Notes: generated by a model not told the origin, from the letters alone. 64,000 nucleotides of DNA from DATJHM01 sp035493895 (GCA_035493895.1 DATJHM010000272.1:9888-73887), one strand, 5' to 3'; positions 16,302 to 25,866 are shown, numbered from the stretch's first letter. Numbers and translations: made by a program.

Positions 16302-18875
16302 ATGCAACGACCAGCACAAACGCCAGCGATAGTGCCCCCGATTGCATCAGCGCAATTAACCGACACCCATGTATCAAGGGAACAGCTATTTTCATTGCTT
16401 CAGACGTCTGAGGCTGGTTTAACCGATCGGGAGGCGCAGCAACGGCTGAAGAAATTTGGTCCCAATGAGCCAGCCTCGCTAAAGCAGACCTCTGCCCTCC
16501 TCCAATTTTTGCGCCTGTTTTTGAATCCGCTGGTAATTATCTTGTTACTTGCCAGCCTGGTTTCAGCCTTTTTAGGTGATGTGGTCAATGCAGGCATCAT
16601 CATTGTGATGGTCGTGCTGGGCTTGAGCCTGAATTTTATGCAGTCCTATCGTTCACTGCAGGCAGTTGAGCGCTTGCGTGCGAAGGTCGCTCCCATGGCA
16701 ACCGTATTGCGTGATGGGAAATGGCAGGCGTTGCCGCGCCGCGCAGTGGTCCCCGGGGACTGTATCCGGCTGGCTGCTGGTGATCTCGTGCCAGCCGATG
16801 CCGCGCTCTTGCAGGCCGTTGATCTGCACGTACAGCAGGCAGCTCTGACGGGCGAATCGATGCCTGCGGAGAAGCGCGCTGATGATGATGATGAGCAGGT
16901 GGGGGACGAGCAGGGCGCAGAGGCTGCGAATAGAGTTTTTCTGGGCACATCGGTCGTCAGTGGCTCGGCAACTGCGCTGGTTACGGCAACGGGTCGCAAT
17001 ACGGCCTTTGGGGATATCGTCGTGCGCTTAGCGCATCGTCCACCGGAGACCGAATTTGAGCGAGGCATTCGGCGTTTCAGCTTCCTGATCCTGGAAACCG
17101 TTATTTTTCTGATCCTTTTCGTCTTTCTTACTGGCGTCGTCTTTCACCATCCACTCTTCGAATCGATGCTCTTCGCCATCGCTCTCGCGGTCGGACTCAC
17201 GCCCGAGTTTTTGCCAATGATCACGACGGTCACATTAGGCCAGGGTGCCACGCGTATGGCGAAAAAGAAAGTTATCGTCAAGCACCTGGAATCGATGCAA
17301 AACTTTGGTAGCATTGATGTGCTTTGCAGCGATAAAACGGGCACGATCACAAAGGGTATCATGTCTCTGAATTCGTCACTCGATCTCAACGGCAACACTT
17401 CTGAGCGCGTGTTGCTCCTTGCCACACTGAATAGCCAGTATGAGACCGGCATCAGAAGTCCTCTTGATGCGGCAATTCTCGCGCATACCACATTCGATCT
17501 GCACGATTATACCAAACTGGACGAGATTCCCTTTGATTTTGAGCGCCGCCGACTCTCTATTGTGGTGGAGCGGAATGGCGAGCCCGTATTTATCACCAAA
17601 GGCGCTCCCGAAAGCGTGATCAGCGTGTGCACGACCTATGAGGTCGACGGCGAACAGCACGCATTAGATATATCGGCAAACGAGCGCTGTAAAGCCGAAT
17701 ACGAGCGGCTCTCCGCTGAAGGCTTTCGTGTCCTGGCGGTTGCGTATCGTGTGTTTCCCGGGCAACAACGAGAGTATCATCGAGAGGACGAACAAAATCT
17801 GGTGCTCGTCGGCTTTTTGACGTTCTCCGATCCTGCAAAGCCAGATGTGGCGGATTCTCTGCAAGCATTGCGCAAAGATGGCGTCCATGTGAAAATTCTG
17901 ACGGGCGACAACGAATTAGTGACGCGCCACGTCTGTACTCAGGTCGGATTGGCCGCTGAACGCATCATTCTGGGCAGCGAACTGGAGCATATGAGCGATG
18001 CCGCGCTTGCCCATGTCGTAGAGCAGACGGATATCTTTGCGCGTGTGTCGCCAGCGCAGAAGAATCGTATCATTCTCGCGCTCAAGAGCCGCCATCATGT
18101 CGTCGGTTTCCTCGGCGATGGCATAAATGATGCGCCCTCGTTGCATACTGCTGATGTGGGCATTTCGGTCGATACGGCGGCGGATGTCGCGAAGGATGCG
18201 GCCAGTATTATTCTGCTGGAGCAGAGCCTGGGTGTATTGCATGATGGCATTATTGAGGGACGGAAGGCGTTTGGCAATGTGATCAAGTATCTCTTGATGG
18301 GCACCAGTTCAAATTTTGGCAATATGTTCAGTATGGCGGGCGCATTTGTCTTTCTGCCCTTTTTGCCGATGTTGCCGACGCAGATTCTGTTGAACAACTT
18401 CATGTACGATCTGGCGCAGATCACCATCCCGACCGATACCGTTGATGCGAGCTTTATTCTGAAGCCGCAGCGCTGGAATATCAGCCTGATCCGCAATTTC
18501 ATGCTCTTTATTGGTCCTATCAGCTCAATTTTTGACTTCCTCACCTTTTTCATCATGCTCACCGTCTTCCAGGCTTCGCAAACGCTGTTTCACACGGGCT
18601 GGTTTGTGGAGTCCCTGGCAACCCAGACGCTGGTTCTCTTTATTATTCGTACCGCTTCTAATCCGTTCAAGAGCCGTCCCAGTCGTCCCGTGACGATCAC
18701 GGTGCTCTTGATTGTGGCTCTGGGCGTCATTATTCCTTATACTCCATTAGGCACGTTGCTCGGATTTGTGCCGTTGCCGGGCCTCTATTTCCTCTTCCTG
18801 GGCGGTATGACCGTGATTTATCTGTTCCTGGTCGAACTGGTCAAGCGCCGCCTGATGCGACGGCTCTTGCAGTGA
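16302..18875 (+). CDS. mgtA: Magnesium-translocating P-type ATPase
   Basis: An 857-residue P-type ATPase of the MgtA/MgtB (P3B) group, which imports Mg2+ through the cytoplasmic membrane. It has the N-terminal cation-ATPase domain, the actuator loop with LTGES (about residue 185), the transmembrane motif AVGLTPEFLPMI, the phosphorylation site Asp in CSDKTGTIT (about residue 345), KGAPE in the nucleotide domain, TGDNE, and the hinge GDGINDAPSL. The stretches VIVKHLESMQNFGSIDVL and LPTQILLNNFMYDLAQ are close to MgtA of enterobacteria. The family is about 900 residues, so it is complete. CGGAG lies nine bases before the ATG. MgtA genes are often controlled by Mg2+-sensing leaders or PhoPQ; here only a repeat-like leader is visible. 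Confidence 0.92.
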   Translation: MQRPAQTPAIVPPIASAQLTDTHVSREQLFSLLQTSEAGLTDREAQQRLKKFGPNEPASLKQTSALLQFLRLFLNPLVIILLLASLVSAFLGDVVNAGIIIVMVVLGLSLNFMQSYRSLQAVERLRAKVAPMATVLRDGKWQALPRRAVVPGDCIRLAAGDLVPADAALLQAVDLHVQQAALTGESMPAEKRADDDDEQVGDEQGAEAANRVFLGTSVVSGSATALVTATGRNTAFGDIVVRLAHRPPETEFERGIRRFSFLILETVIFLILFVFLTGVVFHHPLFESMLFAIALAVGLTPEFLPMITTVTLGQGATRMAKKKVIVKHLESMQNFGSIDVLCSDKTGTITKGIMSLNSSLDLNGNTSERVLLLATLNSQYETGIRSPLDAAILAHTTFDLHDYTKLDEIPFDFERRRLSIVVERNGEPVFITKGAPESVISVCTTYEVDGEQHALDISANERCKAEYERLSAEGFRVLAVAYRVFPGQQREYHREDEQNLVLVGFLTFSDPAKPDVADSLQALRKDGVHVKILTGDNELVTRHVCTQVGLAAERIILGSELEHMSDAALAHVVEQTDIFARVSPAQKNRIILALKSRHHVVGFLGDGINDAPSLHTADVGISVDTAADVAKDAASIILLEQSLGVLHDGIIEGRKAFGNVIKYLLMGTSSNFGNMFSMAGAFVFLPFLPMLPTQILLNNFMYDLAQITIPTDTVDASFILKPQRWNISLIRNFMLFIGPISSIFDFLTFFIMLTVFQASQTLFHTGWFVESLATQTLVLFIIRTASNPFKSRPSRPVTITVLLIVALGVIIPYTPLGTLLGFVPLPGLYFLFLGGMTVIYLFLVELVKRRLMRRLLQ

Positions 18876-18903
18876 AAGAGACGTGAGCGTCAAGTTTTTG
18901 CGA

Positions 18904-19079
18904 CCAATACGCATCAACCTGAGGCCGTGGAACTCGCGCCCAGACCCAGTAGTGGCACGGTGGAGTGATAACGGAACTGTGCCTGGGAACTCGCACGATT
19001 CTTTTGGCTCCGCAGACGATGACGGCAACGGAGGCGATGGCTATTTCCCCCTCTCTGCCCTTTGGTTGATGCGTATTGG
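18904..19079. repeat. Repeat family A, copy 2
   Basis: Perfect 16-base terminal inverted repeats CCAATACGCATCAACC (18904-18919) and GGTTGATGCGTATTGG (19064-19079) enclose 144 bases. The inside includes a block starting GGGAACTCGCACGATTC (18985-19018) that recurs in family D form at 19208-19241. Confidence 0.85.
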
Positions 19080-19241
19080 GAGCCTGCCGGTCCGAGTAGA
19101 GGCGCAGCTTGCCTGCAATGTCACGGAAATAAGGGGAATCTCCGATCAATTTCGTCGCATCCGGTCAAACGTCGCACCCTTTGGCACCGCTTCCCAGGCC
19201 AGCGTCCGGGAACTCGCTCGATCCCGTTGGCTCCGCAGACG
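18985..19241. repeat. Repeat family D, two 34-base direct copies
   Basis: Copies at 18985-19018 and 19208-19241 share GGGAACTCGC at the start and TTGGCTCCGCAGACG at the end, with about 30 of 34 bases identical. One copy lies in repeat A and the other in repeat B, so the elements share internal modules. Confidence 0.75.
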
Positions 19242-19482
19242 TGGCGCTCCGCCCTTTCCACGGGTTCGCGTGCCACAGAAAATGTGTGCCATGACTTTTG
19301 ACGGCGTCCCACTGGTCTGTCAAGCGTCATTGCCTCTTTTCTCCCGCCAGGAAAACACGCTCGAGAAGCTTCTAGAAAGGCGAGATGGCCGGTGGGGGCG
19401 GACGCCATTCGCCATGGCGTCCCTACTGAGAAAAGCTGCCACGGCGGAAATGATGGGAGATTCCCCTTCTCTACGTGACATT
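19117..19482. repeat. Repeat family B, copy 1
   Basis: Terminal inverted repeats of 32 bases (28 of 32 paired): left AATGTCACGGAAATAAGG at 19117, right ending CTACGTGACATT at 19482. The 366-base interior includes family D and C blocks. The same termini recur around a much shorter interior at 56464-56551. Confidence 0.8.
19288..19432 (+). repeat. Repeat family C, copy 2 (partial, nested in B)
   Basis: CTGTCAAGCGTCATTGCC, TTTTCTCCCGCCAGGAA, CGCTCGAGAAGCTT and GCGAGATGGCCGGTGGGGGC follow the order seen at 25876-25960. A fragment like the opposite end (GCCATGACTTTTGAC, 19288-19302) sits before the left end, so the copy is rearranged or truncated. Confidence 0.7.
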
Positions 19483-19570
19483 TTGTTGAAAAAGGGCATT
19501 TCACCGGATCGAAGAATGAGATATACTTGCTACTGAATGTGGAATGCTGCCTTTCAAGAGACCTGAGGAT

Positions 19571-20542
19571 ATGCTTATTATGCATCGTCGCGTCTATCTC
19601 CTCTGTATCGCTCTACTCAGCACGCTTGTACTTGCGTCAGCGTGTGAGCCATCATTCCATCAAACTACTGTAGAGCCAGCTAAGACGGCAACCGCTCCCG
19701 TCAGCACTCCTTCGCCCTCGCCAACTGCGACCGCAATTCCTTCGCCAACCCCCACTCCTGTCGCACCTGCACACTATACCTCTCAAATCATCCTTCAGGG
19801 CGTAGGGCGTCCCGACGATCTTGCCTTCGATCAAAACGGCCGCATGCTTTTTAGCGACGAGATCAACGGAACAATCAGTCGGATCAATGTCGATGGTTCG
19901 GTAACCGTCCTCTTGCATGACGTAGCTGGCCCGGAAGGGATGGTCGTATTGCCGGATGGAACCATTCTCTTCGCAGAGCAAAAGACGAACCGCATCGTTT
20001 CGCTTGCCCCGGGCGCAACCATTCCCCGGGTGTTACGCACACTTCCTGGCACACCGAGTACTGCAACCTGTAAAGACGGTGTTGATGGCATTGCCTTCGA
20101 TCCAACAACCCGCACGCTGATTGTGCCTGACAGCCCCATCGGGAACGTCTACCGATTGAGCCTGGACGGCAAAACATTGACCTTGCTCGCCTCCGGCATC
20201 ACCCGACCAGTCGGAGCCACCGTGGATAAGCAGGGAACGATCTACATTGCCGACGAGTGTGGAGGTGCAATCTGGACCATCTCACCCGCCGGAAAAACCA
20301 CACGCATTGGCGGCTTTAGTATGCCAGACGATGTGCTCTTAGATGGCTCTGGCAATCTGCTCGTGATCGACCTTGAGCCCTCGATTCATGCGCTCATTCG
20401 CTATAATCTGGCAACCGGCAAACGCGAAGTGCTCGCCCAACAAGGCTTTATCGAGCCCCAGGGCCTGGCACTTGACCCCCAGAGCAACATCTACGTCTCC
20501 GACGATTATGCCAATCTCATCATAAAGTTCCGCCCCGCCTGA
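19571..20542 (+). CDS. NHL/SMP-30-like beta-propeller lipoprotein
   Basis: A 323-residue exported lipoprotein. The signal peptide ends in VLASAC, with Cys25 (from the ATG at 19571) as lipid-attachment site. A low-complexity Pro/Ser/Thr linker (about residues 35-65) follows, typical of lipoproteins of monoderm bacteria. The rest is built of repeats such as PDDLAFDQNGRMLFSDEING, LPDGTILFAE and LDPQSNIYVSDDY, as in NHL-repeat and SMP-30/gluconolactonase-type six-bladed propellers. The specific ligand or lactone is not clear. ATGs at 19571 and 19580 are both possible; a further in-frame ATG at 19544 would put the charged stretch far from the hydrophobic core and has no ribosome binding site. It stands alone after the repeat region. 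Confidence 0.8.
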   Translation: MLIMHRRVYLLCIALLSTLVLASACEPSFHQTTVEPAKTATAPVSTPSPSPTATAIPSPTPTPVAPAHYTSQIILQGVGRPDDLAFDQNGRMLFSDEINGTISRINVDGSVTVLLHDVAGPEGMVVLPDGTILFAEQKTNRIVSLAPGATIPRVLRTLPGTPSTATCKDGVDGIAFDPTTRTLIVPDSPIGNVYRLSLDGKTLTLLASGITRPVGATVDKQGTIYIADECGGAIWTISPAGKTTRIGGFSMPDDVLLDGSGNLLVIDLEPSIHALIRYNLATGKREVLAQQGFIEPQGLALDPQSNIYVSDDYANLIIKFRPA

Positions 20543-21196
20543 TCCCAGCATATCCCCACACTCTTCTTTCTACCCCGATGACATTAGCCCCACCTGGATA
20601 TTTAACTTGACATAATAATTCTTATAGCCATAAAGATAAGGAGACAACGGAATAGGAGCGAATCCTCACATGGTCCCTTCAGAAATCTCACCATTTGCCG
20701 AATAGAGAATCAAAGGATCTAAAATTCCTCTATTCCAGCGCTCACAATATCTATACAACTTCAATGGCGAAGGGCGTGTAGCCTCAATGGGGAGGAGTGT
20801 AGCGATGATGTAGGGTCAAGATCCCCATTACATCGGCATTCGTGTAGCATATGTAGCTTTTTCGTAAAAAAATCTTGTAGCGCGTCACAAAAAGATTCGA
20901 AATTTCTCTGTCTCACCTCTCACCATCCCATGTAGCCAGATGATCGAATCCGTTCGAAGGAACAGAAGAGGTAGGGGCAGTTGCTTTATGCCTGCCCATC
21001 GTCGTCATCTTTCGCGAACGAGAATACCAATCCGGCAACGACATTTTGCATGGCACATTGACGTCTGCTTTCCCGATGGGTATACTCCGTTCTGTAACTG
21101 TTGGGAGGAGGAAGAACCAGTAACAAATGATAATGAGCGTGTACATGTTCTTCTCTGTTCGGTAACCTTCTCCTCTTCTGAGGGAAGGAAATCTCT
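20543..21196. other. Intergenic region before the LuxR-type gene
   Basis: No gene is supported in these 654 bases. A TTGACA (20607-20612) with a weak -10 about 17 bases on may be a promoter. A short inverted repeat GAATAGAG (20700-20707) and CTCTATTC (20728-20735) and a cluster of TGTAG motifs (20777-20935) follow. Confidence 0.5.
20777..20935. promoter_or_regulatory. Cluster of seven TGTAG motifs
   Basis: TGTAG begins at 20777, 20798, 20809, 20843, 20852, 20876 and 20931, all in the same orientation. The first steps are 21 and 11 bases, near one or two helical turns, so a cooperative binding array is possible. The role is not known. Confidence 0.35.
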
Positions 21197-24100
21197 ATGG
21201 ACAAGCCATCTATCGCGCGTGGAATGATCCTCGATGCCACGCTGGTGTATCAGCACAAAGGCCGACAGATGACGCTCGCAGTTGACACGCCCTCCTGGTT
21301 TTCCTGGTTGCAGCATGCCACCTCTTTTACCTTCAAGTGCGAGGAAGGCAGCTTTACCGCCCATAGAGCTCGTGCCAGCAGTGGGCGTGGCAGCTGGTAC
21401 TGGTATGCATATCGTCGCGCGCATGGTCATCTTTTCAAGCGCTACCTGGGGACATCAGAGCATTTGACCCTGGCTCTCCTGCGCGAGGCGGCTCACGATC
21501 TGCTTGTACGAATCAGTGACAGGGAACGTTCGCAAGCCGTTTCATCCCCTGCCCCAGGCGCGACCGTAGATGTTGATCCCGTCCTGCTGACCAGACTGCA
21601 TGTGCCGCGCTTACCGGGGCAGCATGTCTCGCGTCCTCGTTTGCTTGCACTGCTGGAACAGGGGGTGCAACGATCATTAACGGTGGTCTCGGCTCCCGCT
21701 GGCTCAGGCAAAACGACGCTGCTGGCAGAATGGGCGACAACGACGGATCGGCCTGTGACCTGGCTTGCGTTCGATGTGGCCGATAACGATCCTGCGCGCT
21801 TCCTCTCGTACCTTATAGCCGCTCTGGCTCGCCTGGATGCGCGTATTGGGGCCGCGATTCAGCTCGATCCTGCCGCGCTCATGCATTCCTGGGAGTCGGT
21901 GATGACACATCTTCTCAACGATGTTACTCTCCTGCTCGAACGGGAAGCAGTGCTCATCCTGGATGACGTCCATCTCATTACCACGGACGTAGTGCATGCC
22001 ATGCTCCATTTCCTGCTCGATCATCTGCCCGTTCGCTTACATCTGGTGATCGGGACGCGTCTCGATCTACCGCTGCCGCTGGCGCGTCTGCGTGCGCGTA
22101 ATCAGTTGTATGAGCTGCGTGCAGAGGAGCTGTGTTTTGTCTCTGCCGAGTTAGAAGCATTTGTGCAGACGATGGGGCTCACACTCTCTGCTGAAGTGAC
22201 AGGTCTGCTGGTAGAGCGTACGGAGGGCTGGATTGCTGGTGTCCAACTGCTGGCGCTCGTCCTGCGTGGACGTGGCAATGCGTCCGAGTTTCTGCGCGCA
22301 TCCAGTGGCTCTCACCGTTTTCTTCTGGAGTACGTCAGCGAAGAAATTCTGGCGCAACAGACGCCCGAGATGCAGCACTTTCTGCTGCGAACCAGCGTTC
22401 TGGATCGCCTCTGTGGACCACTCTGCGATGCTGTTACAGGCAAGTCTGATGGGCAGATGCAGCTCGCGGGCGCGCTACGAGCGAATCTCTTTCTCAGTGA
22501 ACTGGACGATACGCAAACCTGGTACCGCTACCATCCACTCTTCGCCGAGGCTCTGCGCGCCCATCTGCATACGCAGGCACCCGATCTGCTCCCGGAACTC
22601 TATCGTCGAGCCTGCTATTGGTATGAACAACAACAGCAGAAAGAAGAAGCGTACGAATATGCCTTTCTTGCGGGCGAACTCTCACACGCTGCGAGCCTGT
22701 TAGAGCAATTGGTGCCACATCTGCTTGCGCAGGGAAAGTTTTTGCGCTTGAGACAATGGCTCTCTCAACTCCCGCCCGAGTCGGTTATGTGCTCCCCATT
22801 ACTCTCTGTCGCCTCGATCTGGACGCGAGCGATGCGCACACATCTGCTGGGAAATGCTGAAAAGCATCCCGTGGAGACGCTGATTGAGCATCTCGATCAG
22901 CAGATTCAGGAACATGCCCGGGATGATTCCGCGTCCTGGATTGATCTCCAGTACGGACTTCCCCTCTTGCAAGCCGTAGTTGCGCTGGATCAAGGCGACA
23001 TCTCGCGCACAATTGCTCTCGCCTATCAGAGCTTGCCTGCGCACTCTCGTCCAGAAAGCGTTTTGAGCCAGCTTATTGCCGTGGGGCGGCAGGTGATCCT
23101 TGGGGCTGCCTATCGTGCGAGTGGAGATCTTGGGGCCGCTGAGCAGGTCCTTCTGGAAATTGATCACTCTGGCGAAATCAGTACCGCTTCTCCCCTCAAT
23201 CTCTTTGCCGTCCTGAGTCTGGCCGATCTGTACGAATCTCAGGGCCGCCTGCGCACACTGGGGAGGCACTATGATGACCTGTTGCAGATGCTTGCCCAAC
23301 GTTGTGATCCGTCGCCATTGTTTCTGACGTTACTCCAGATACGCTTTGCAACCCTGTTGTATGAGTGGGATCGACTCTCAGAAGCGGAATCCAGAGCGCA
23401 TCTGGCCCTGGAACAGGCCGCACTTATGGACACCAGACGACCCATTTTCTCGCTGTTGAGCCTCTGGATTCAGATACGCGTTGCCAGAGCGCGGGGCAAT
23501 GATGAGCAAGTCTGGCAGTTGTTCAAACAGGCAGAATTAGAGAATGTCAAGCTCGAGCGGCTTCCTGCACAGACACAAAACGGTACCAGCGCAATCTCCG
23601 CCGACACCGTCACTCGTGCTTTCCTGCCAGAGCACGTGAAAATGCTCATGAGCACGATCTTCGTACGTCTGGCACTCATGTATGGCCAACGAGAACAGGC
23701 CGAACTCTGGGAAAAAACGTGCGGATTGCGCTTTGATGATTCCTTGCCCTCTCGATTTTCGAGCAAAGATTATATTGTCTATGTGACGCTGGCGCGTGTA
23801 TTGCTTGCCCGTGGACGGGATCAACGAACCTCGCCCGCTCTTGCTCAGGCATTCATCCTGCTGGACCATTTGCGCGCTGTCACGACTGGCAAGGGGTTGC
23901 ATGGGTGGGCCATCGAGATTCAGATTCTGACCGCGCTCGTACTTCAGGCGCAGGGGAAAATCAAACAGGCGCTTCATACGCTCGAACTCGTGCTGGCTCA
24001 GGCCGAGGCAGAAGGCTACGTACGCGTCTTTGCTGATGAAGGTCAGCCGATGGCGCGCCTGCTCACGCAAATCGCCCCTTACACGACGATTTCAGCAGGC

Positions 24101-24382
24101 TATATTCAACGTATTCAGACTGCGATTACACCTGTACAGCCTGTATTACCCGATCCGATCCATACAACAGCACTACATCAGCCGCTCCCTGATCGCCTGA
24201 GCTCTCGTGAGCAGGAAGTGCTCTTGCTCCTGGCTGAGGGCTTTTCCAATCAGCAGATCGCGGACCATCTGCTGATCAGTCTCAATACCGTCAAGCGCCA
24301 TGTGAAGCATCTTCTGATCAAACTCACCGTGACCAATCGTACCCAGGCCGTTGCTCGCGCCCGTGATCTCCAAATGCTCTAA
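21197..24382 (+). CDS. Large LuxR-family ATP-dependent regulator (MalT-like)
   Basis: A 1061-residue transcription regulator of the STAND/MalT type. An N-terminal domain of about 110 residues is not part of MalT: it includes GSWYWYAYRRAHGHLFKRYLG and SEHLTLALLREAA, which recall the small DNA-binding Arm/AP2-like domain of integrases. Next come the NTPase part with Walker A APAGSGKTTLL (about 166) and Walker B VLILDDVH (about 253), the winged-helix region, a TPR-like helical sensor region (about 450-900), and a C-terminal LuxR helix-turn-helix (about 998-1058, LSSREQEVLLLLAEG and IADHLLISLNTVKRHVKHL). MalT relatives bind an inducer and ATP and then activate promoters. GAGGGAAGG stands before the ATG. 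It may control the following glycosyltransferase gene 150 bases downstream, but this is only positional. Confidence 0.9.
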   Translation: MDKPSIARGMILDATLVYQHKGRQMTLAVDTPSWFSWLQHATSFTFKCEEGSFTAHRARASSGRGSWYWYAYRRAHGHLFKRYLGTSEHLTLALLREAAHDLLVRISDRERSQAVSSPAPGATVDVDPVLLTRLHVPRLPGQHVSRPRLLALLEQGVQRSLTVVSAPAGSGKTTLLAEWATTTDRPVTWLAFDVADNDPARFLSYLIAALARLDARIGAAIQLDPAALMHSWESVMTHLLNDVTLLLEREAVLILDDVHLITTDVVHAMLHFLLDHLPVRLHLVIGTRLDLPLPLARLRARNQLYELRAEELCFVSAELEAFVQTMGLTLSAEVTGLLVERTEGWIAGVQLLALVLRGRGNASEFLRASSGSHRFLLEYVSEEILAQQTPEMQHFLLRTSVLDRLCGPLCDAVTGKSDGQMQLAGALRANLFLSELDDTQTWYRYHPLFAEALRAHLHTQAPDLLPELYRRACYWYEQQQQKEEAYEYAFLAGELSHAASLLEQLVPHLLAQGKFLRLRQWLSQLPPESVMCSPLLSVASIWTRAMRTHLLGNAEKHPVETLIEHLDQQIQEHARDDSASWIDLQYGLPLLQAVVALDQGDISRTIALAYQSLPAHSRPESVLSQLIAVGRQVILGAAYRASGDLGAAEQVLLEIDHSGEISTASPLNLFAVLSLADLYESQGRLRTLGRHYDDLLQMLAQRCDPSPLFLTLLQIRFATLLYEWDRLSEAESRAHLALEQAALMDTRRPIFSLLSLWIQIRVARARGNDEQVWQLFKQAELENVKLERLPAQTQNGTSAISADTVTRAFLPEHVKMLMSTIFVRLALMYGQREQAELWEKTCGLRFDDSLPSRFSSKDYIVYVTLARVLLARGRDQRTSPALAQAFILLDHLRAVTTGKGLHGWAIEIQILTALVLQAQGKIKQALHTLELVLAQAEAEGYVRVFADEGQPMARLLTQIAPYTTISAGYIQRIQTAITPVQPVLPDPIHTTALHQPLPDRLSSREQEVLLLLAEGFSNQQIADHLLISLNTVKRHVKHLLIKLTVTNRTQAVARARDLQML

Positions 24383-24532
24383 TCGCCCAGAAATGCTCCT
24401 TGCGATGCTCCTTTGGGGGGAAGATACTTCTCTTTCACTGCTGTAGACTATGTATAGTACAAAACCGTCGTGGTTATGATAACCCATAATACATATATGT
24501 TCTCTATCGAGAAATAGCGAGGACTTTCTGCA

Positions 24533-25768
24533 ATGGCAAAATACGCCCTGTTTTCTGCTCCCGGCCACGGCCATGTCAATCCAACGCTGGCGATTGCCCA
24601 GGAACTGGTTGCCCGTGGGGAGCAGGTCATATATTACCTGCCCGAAACCTTCCGTCCCGTCGTCGAGGCTACCGGTGCCACCTTTCGTCTCTACAAGAGC
24701 GAAGCGTTTACTGCGATGCTCTCCAGAGCACCCGCCGTTATGTTGAGCAAGAAAGAATATTCGAGCGAGATGCTTGGCGGTATGATGAATATGATGGTGC
24801 AGGAAAGCTTCAATTCATTGCCTCAACTGCTGGAAGAGATACGCTCCGAGCAGATCGATTACATTCTCTATGATCGCATGTTTCTGCCCGCGATTTTTTT
24901 GAGCCTGATCCTGCATATTCCTGCGGTCGTGCTGAACCCAACCTATGTGCTGAACCGGCGCACGAACTTTTTTCAGTCTCTGCCGCCCGAGCGTCTCCAG
25001 GCGATGGAGAAGATTTTCACTTCACTCAATGCGGATATAGCTCGTCTGTGTGATACATATCATTTACCCCATTATACGATGCAGGGGCTCATGGAGATCG
25101 CAGATTTGAGCATCGTTTTCCTGCCTCGCTCCTTTCAACCAGGCGGTGAGGATCTGGATGAGCAGCGTTTCGTCTTCGTTGGTCCTTCATTACAGGCGCA
25201 TCGCCATTACAGCGGTGACTTCCCACTGGATCGCCTGGACAAACGTCCACAACTCTACATCTCTCTGGGAACGGCCTTCAATAGCCAGGTCGAATTCTAT
25301 AATCTGTGCTTTGATGCCTTTGCGCAGACCGAGTGGCAGGTCGTGCTCGCATTCGGGCAAAAGATCGATCCCGCGGGACTCAAAGAAACGCCCGCCAACT
25401 TTATCATCTCGCCGCACGTCCCCCAACTGGAAGTGCTGCCGCGTGTCGACGTTTTTGTGAGCCATGGCGGTATGAATAGTACAATGGAGAGCCTCTCGTT
25501 CGGCGTCCCGCTCGTCGTGGTCCCGCAGATGATGGAGCAGGAGATGACCGCTCGCCGCGTCCAGGAACTCGGCCTGGGTCTTGCATTGGATAGAGAGACC
25601 CTGACCGCAGAGACGCTCCGTGCCGCCGTAGAGCAGGTCACACAGGACCCCGGCTTCCGCACCCGCGTGCAGGCAATGCAACATGAGGTCCATCAGGCAG
25701 GCGGAGCCCAACGCGCCGTCGATACCATCATGCACTACACCCAGAGCATCCGGCAAACAAAAGTATGA
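24533..25768 (+). CDS. MGT-family glycosyltransferase (GT1, macrolide type)
   Basis: A 411-residue GT-B fold glycosyltransferase. The N-terminal acceptor half starts with KYALFSAPGHGHVNPTLAIA, the typical MGT opening. The C-terminal donor half has the GT1 signature VFVSHGGMNSTMESLSFGVP (about 309-328) and the PQMMEQEMTARRV stretch. Relatives such as the macrolide glycosyltransferases and YjiC transfer glucose or similar sugars from UDP- or TDP-sugars onto small lipophilic acceptors, in the cytoplasm. The true acceptor is not known. GCGAGGA precedes the ATG by eight bases. It is free-standing after the LuxR-type gene; no polyketide or other biosynthetic genes are near, so detoxification is as likely as secondary metabolism. 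Confidence 0.9.
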   Translation: MAKYALFSAPGHGHVNPTLAIAQELVARGEQVIYYLPETFRPVVEATGATFRLYKSEAFTAMLSRAPAVMLSKKEYSSEMLGGMMNMMVQESFNSLPQLLEEIRSEQIDYILYDRMFLPAIFLSLILHIPAVVLNPTYVLNRRTNFFQSLPPERLQAMEKIFTSLNADIARLCDTYHLPHYTMQGLMEIADLSIVFLPRSFQPGGEDLDEQRFVFVGPSLQAHRHYSGDFPLDRLDKRPQLYISLGTAFNSQVEFYNLCFDAFAQTEWQVVLAFGQKIDPAGLKETPANFIISPHVPQLEVLPRVDVFVSHGGMNSTMESLSFGVPLVVVPQMMEQEMTARRVQELGLGLALDRETLTAETLRAAVEQVTQDPGFRTRVQAMQHEVHQAGGAQRAVDTIMHYTQSIRQTKV

Positions 25769-25793
25769 AAAGAAACATTGTTCCTTTGTAAGC

Positions 25794-25866
25794 ACATTCA
25801 AGCAATAAACGCGGAATGTTTGCCTGTTTGGCAGCACAATAGATTCCGCGAACGTTGCTTGAATGT
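25794..25866. repeat. Nested inverted repeat after the glycosyltransferase
   Basis: ACATTCAAGCAA (25794-25805) pairs with TTGCTTGAATGT (25855-25866), and inside CGCGGAAT (25810-25817) pairs with ATTCCGCG (25843-25850). A large stem with an internal loop results, which may also end transcription, although no T-tract follows. Confidence 0.75.

Larger units (their letters stand above)
18876..19570. other. Intergenic region filled with nested repeats
   Basis: About 695 bases that hold repeat family A copy 2, repeat family B copy 1, and inside the latter a family C block and a duplicated 34-base block (family D). A long open frame across this stretch is discussed among the rejected items. Confidence 0.7.

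Noticed and set aside
18883..19536. Open frame of 217 codons across the repeat cluster
   Set aside because: It lies wholly in repeats A and B, is Arg/Pro-rich and has no ribosome binding site; the frame is a by-product of GC-rich repeats.
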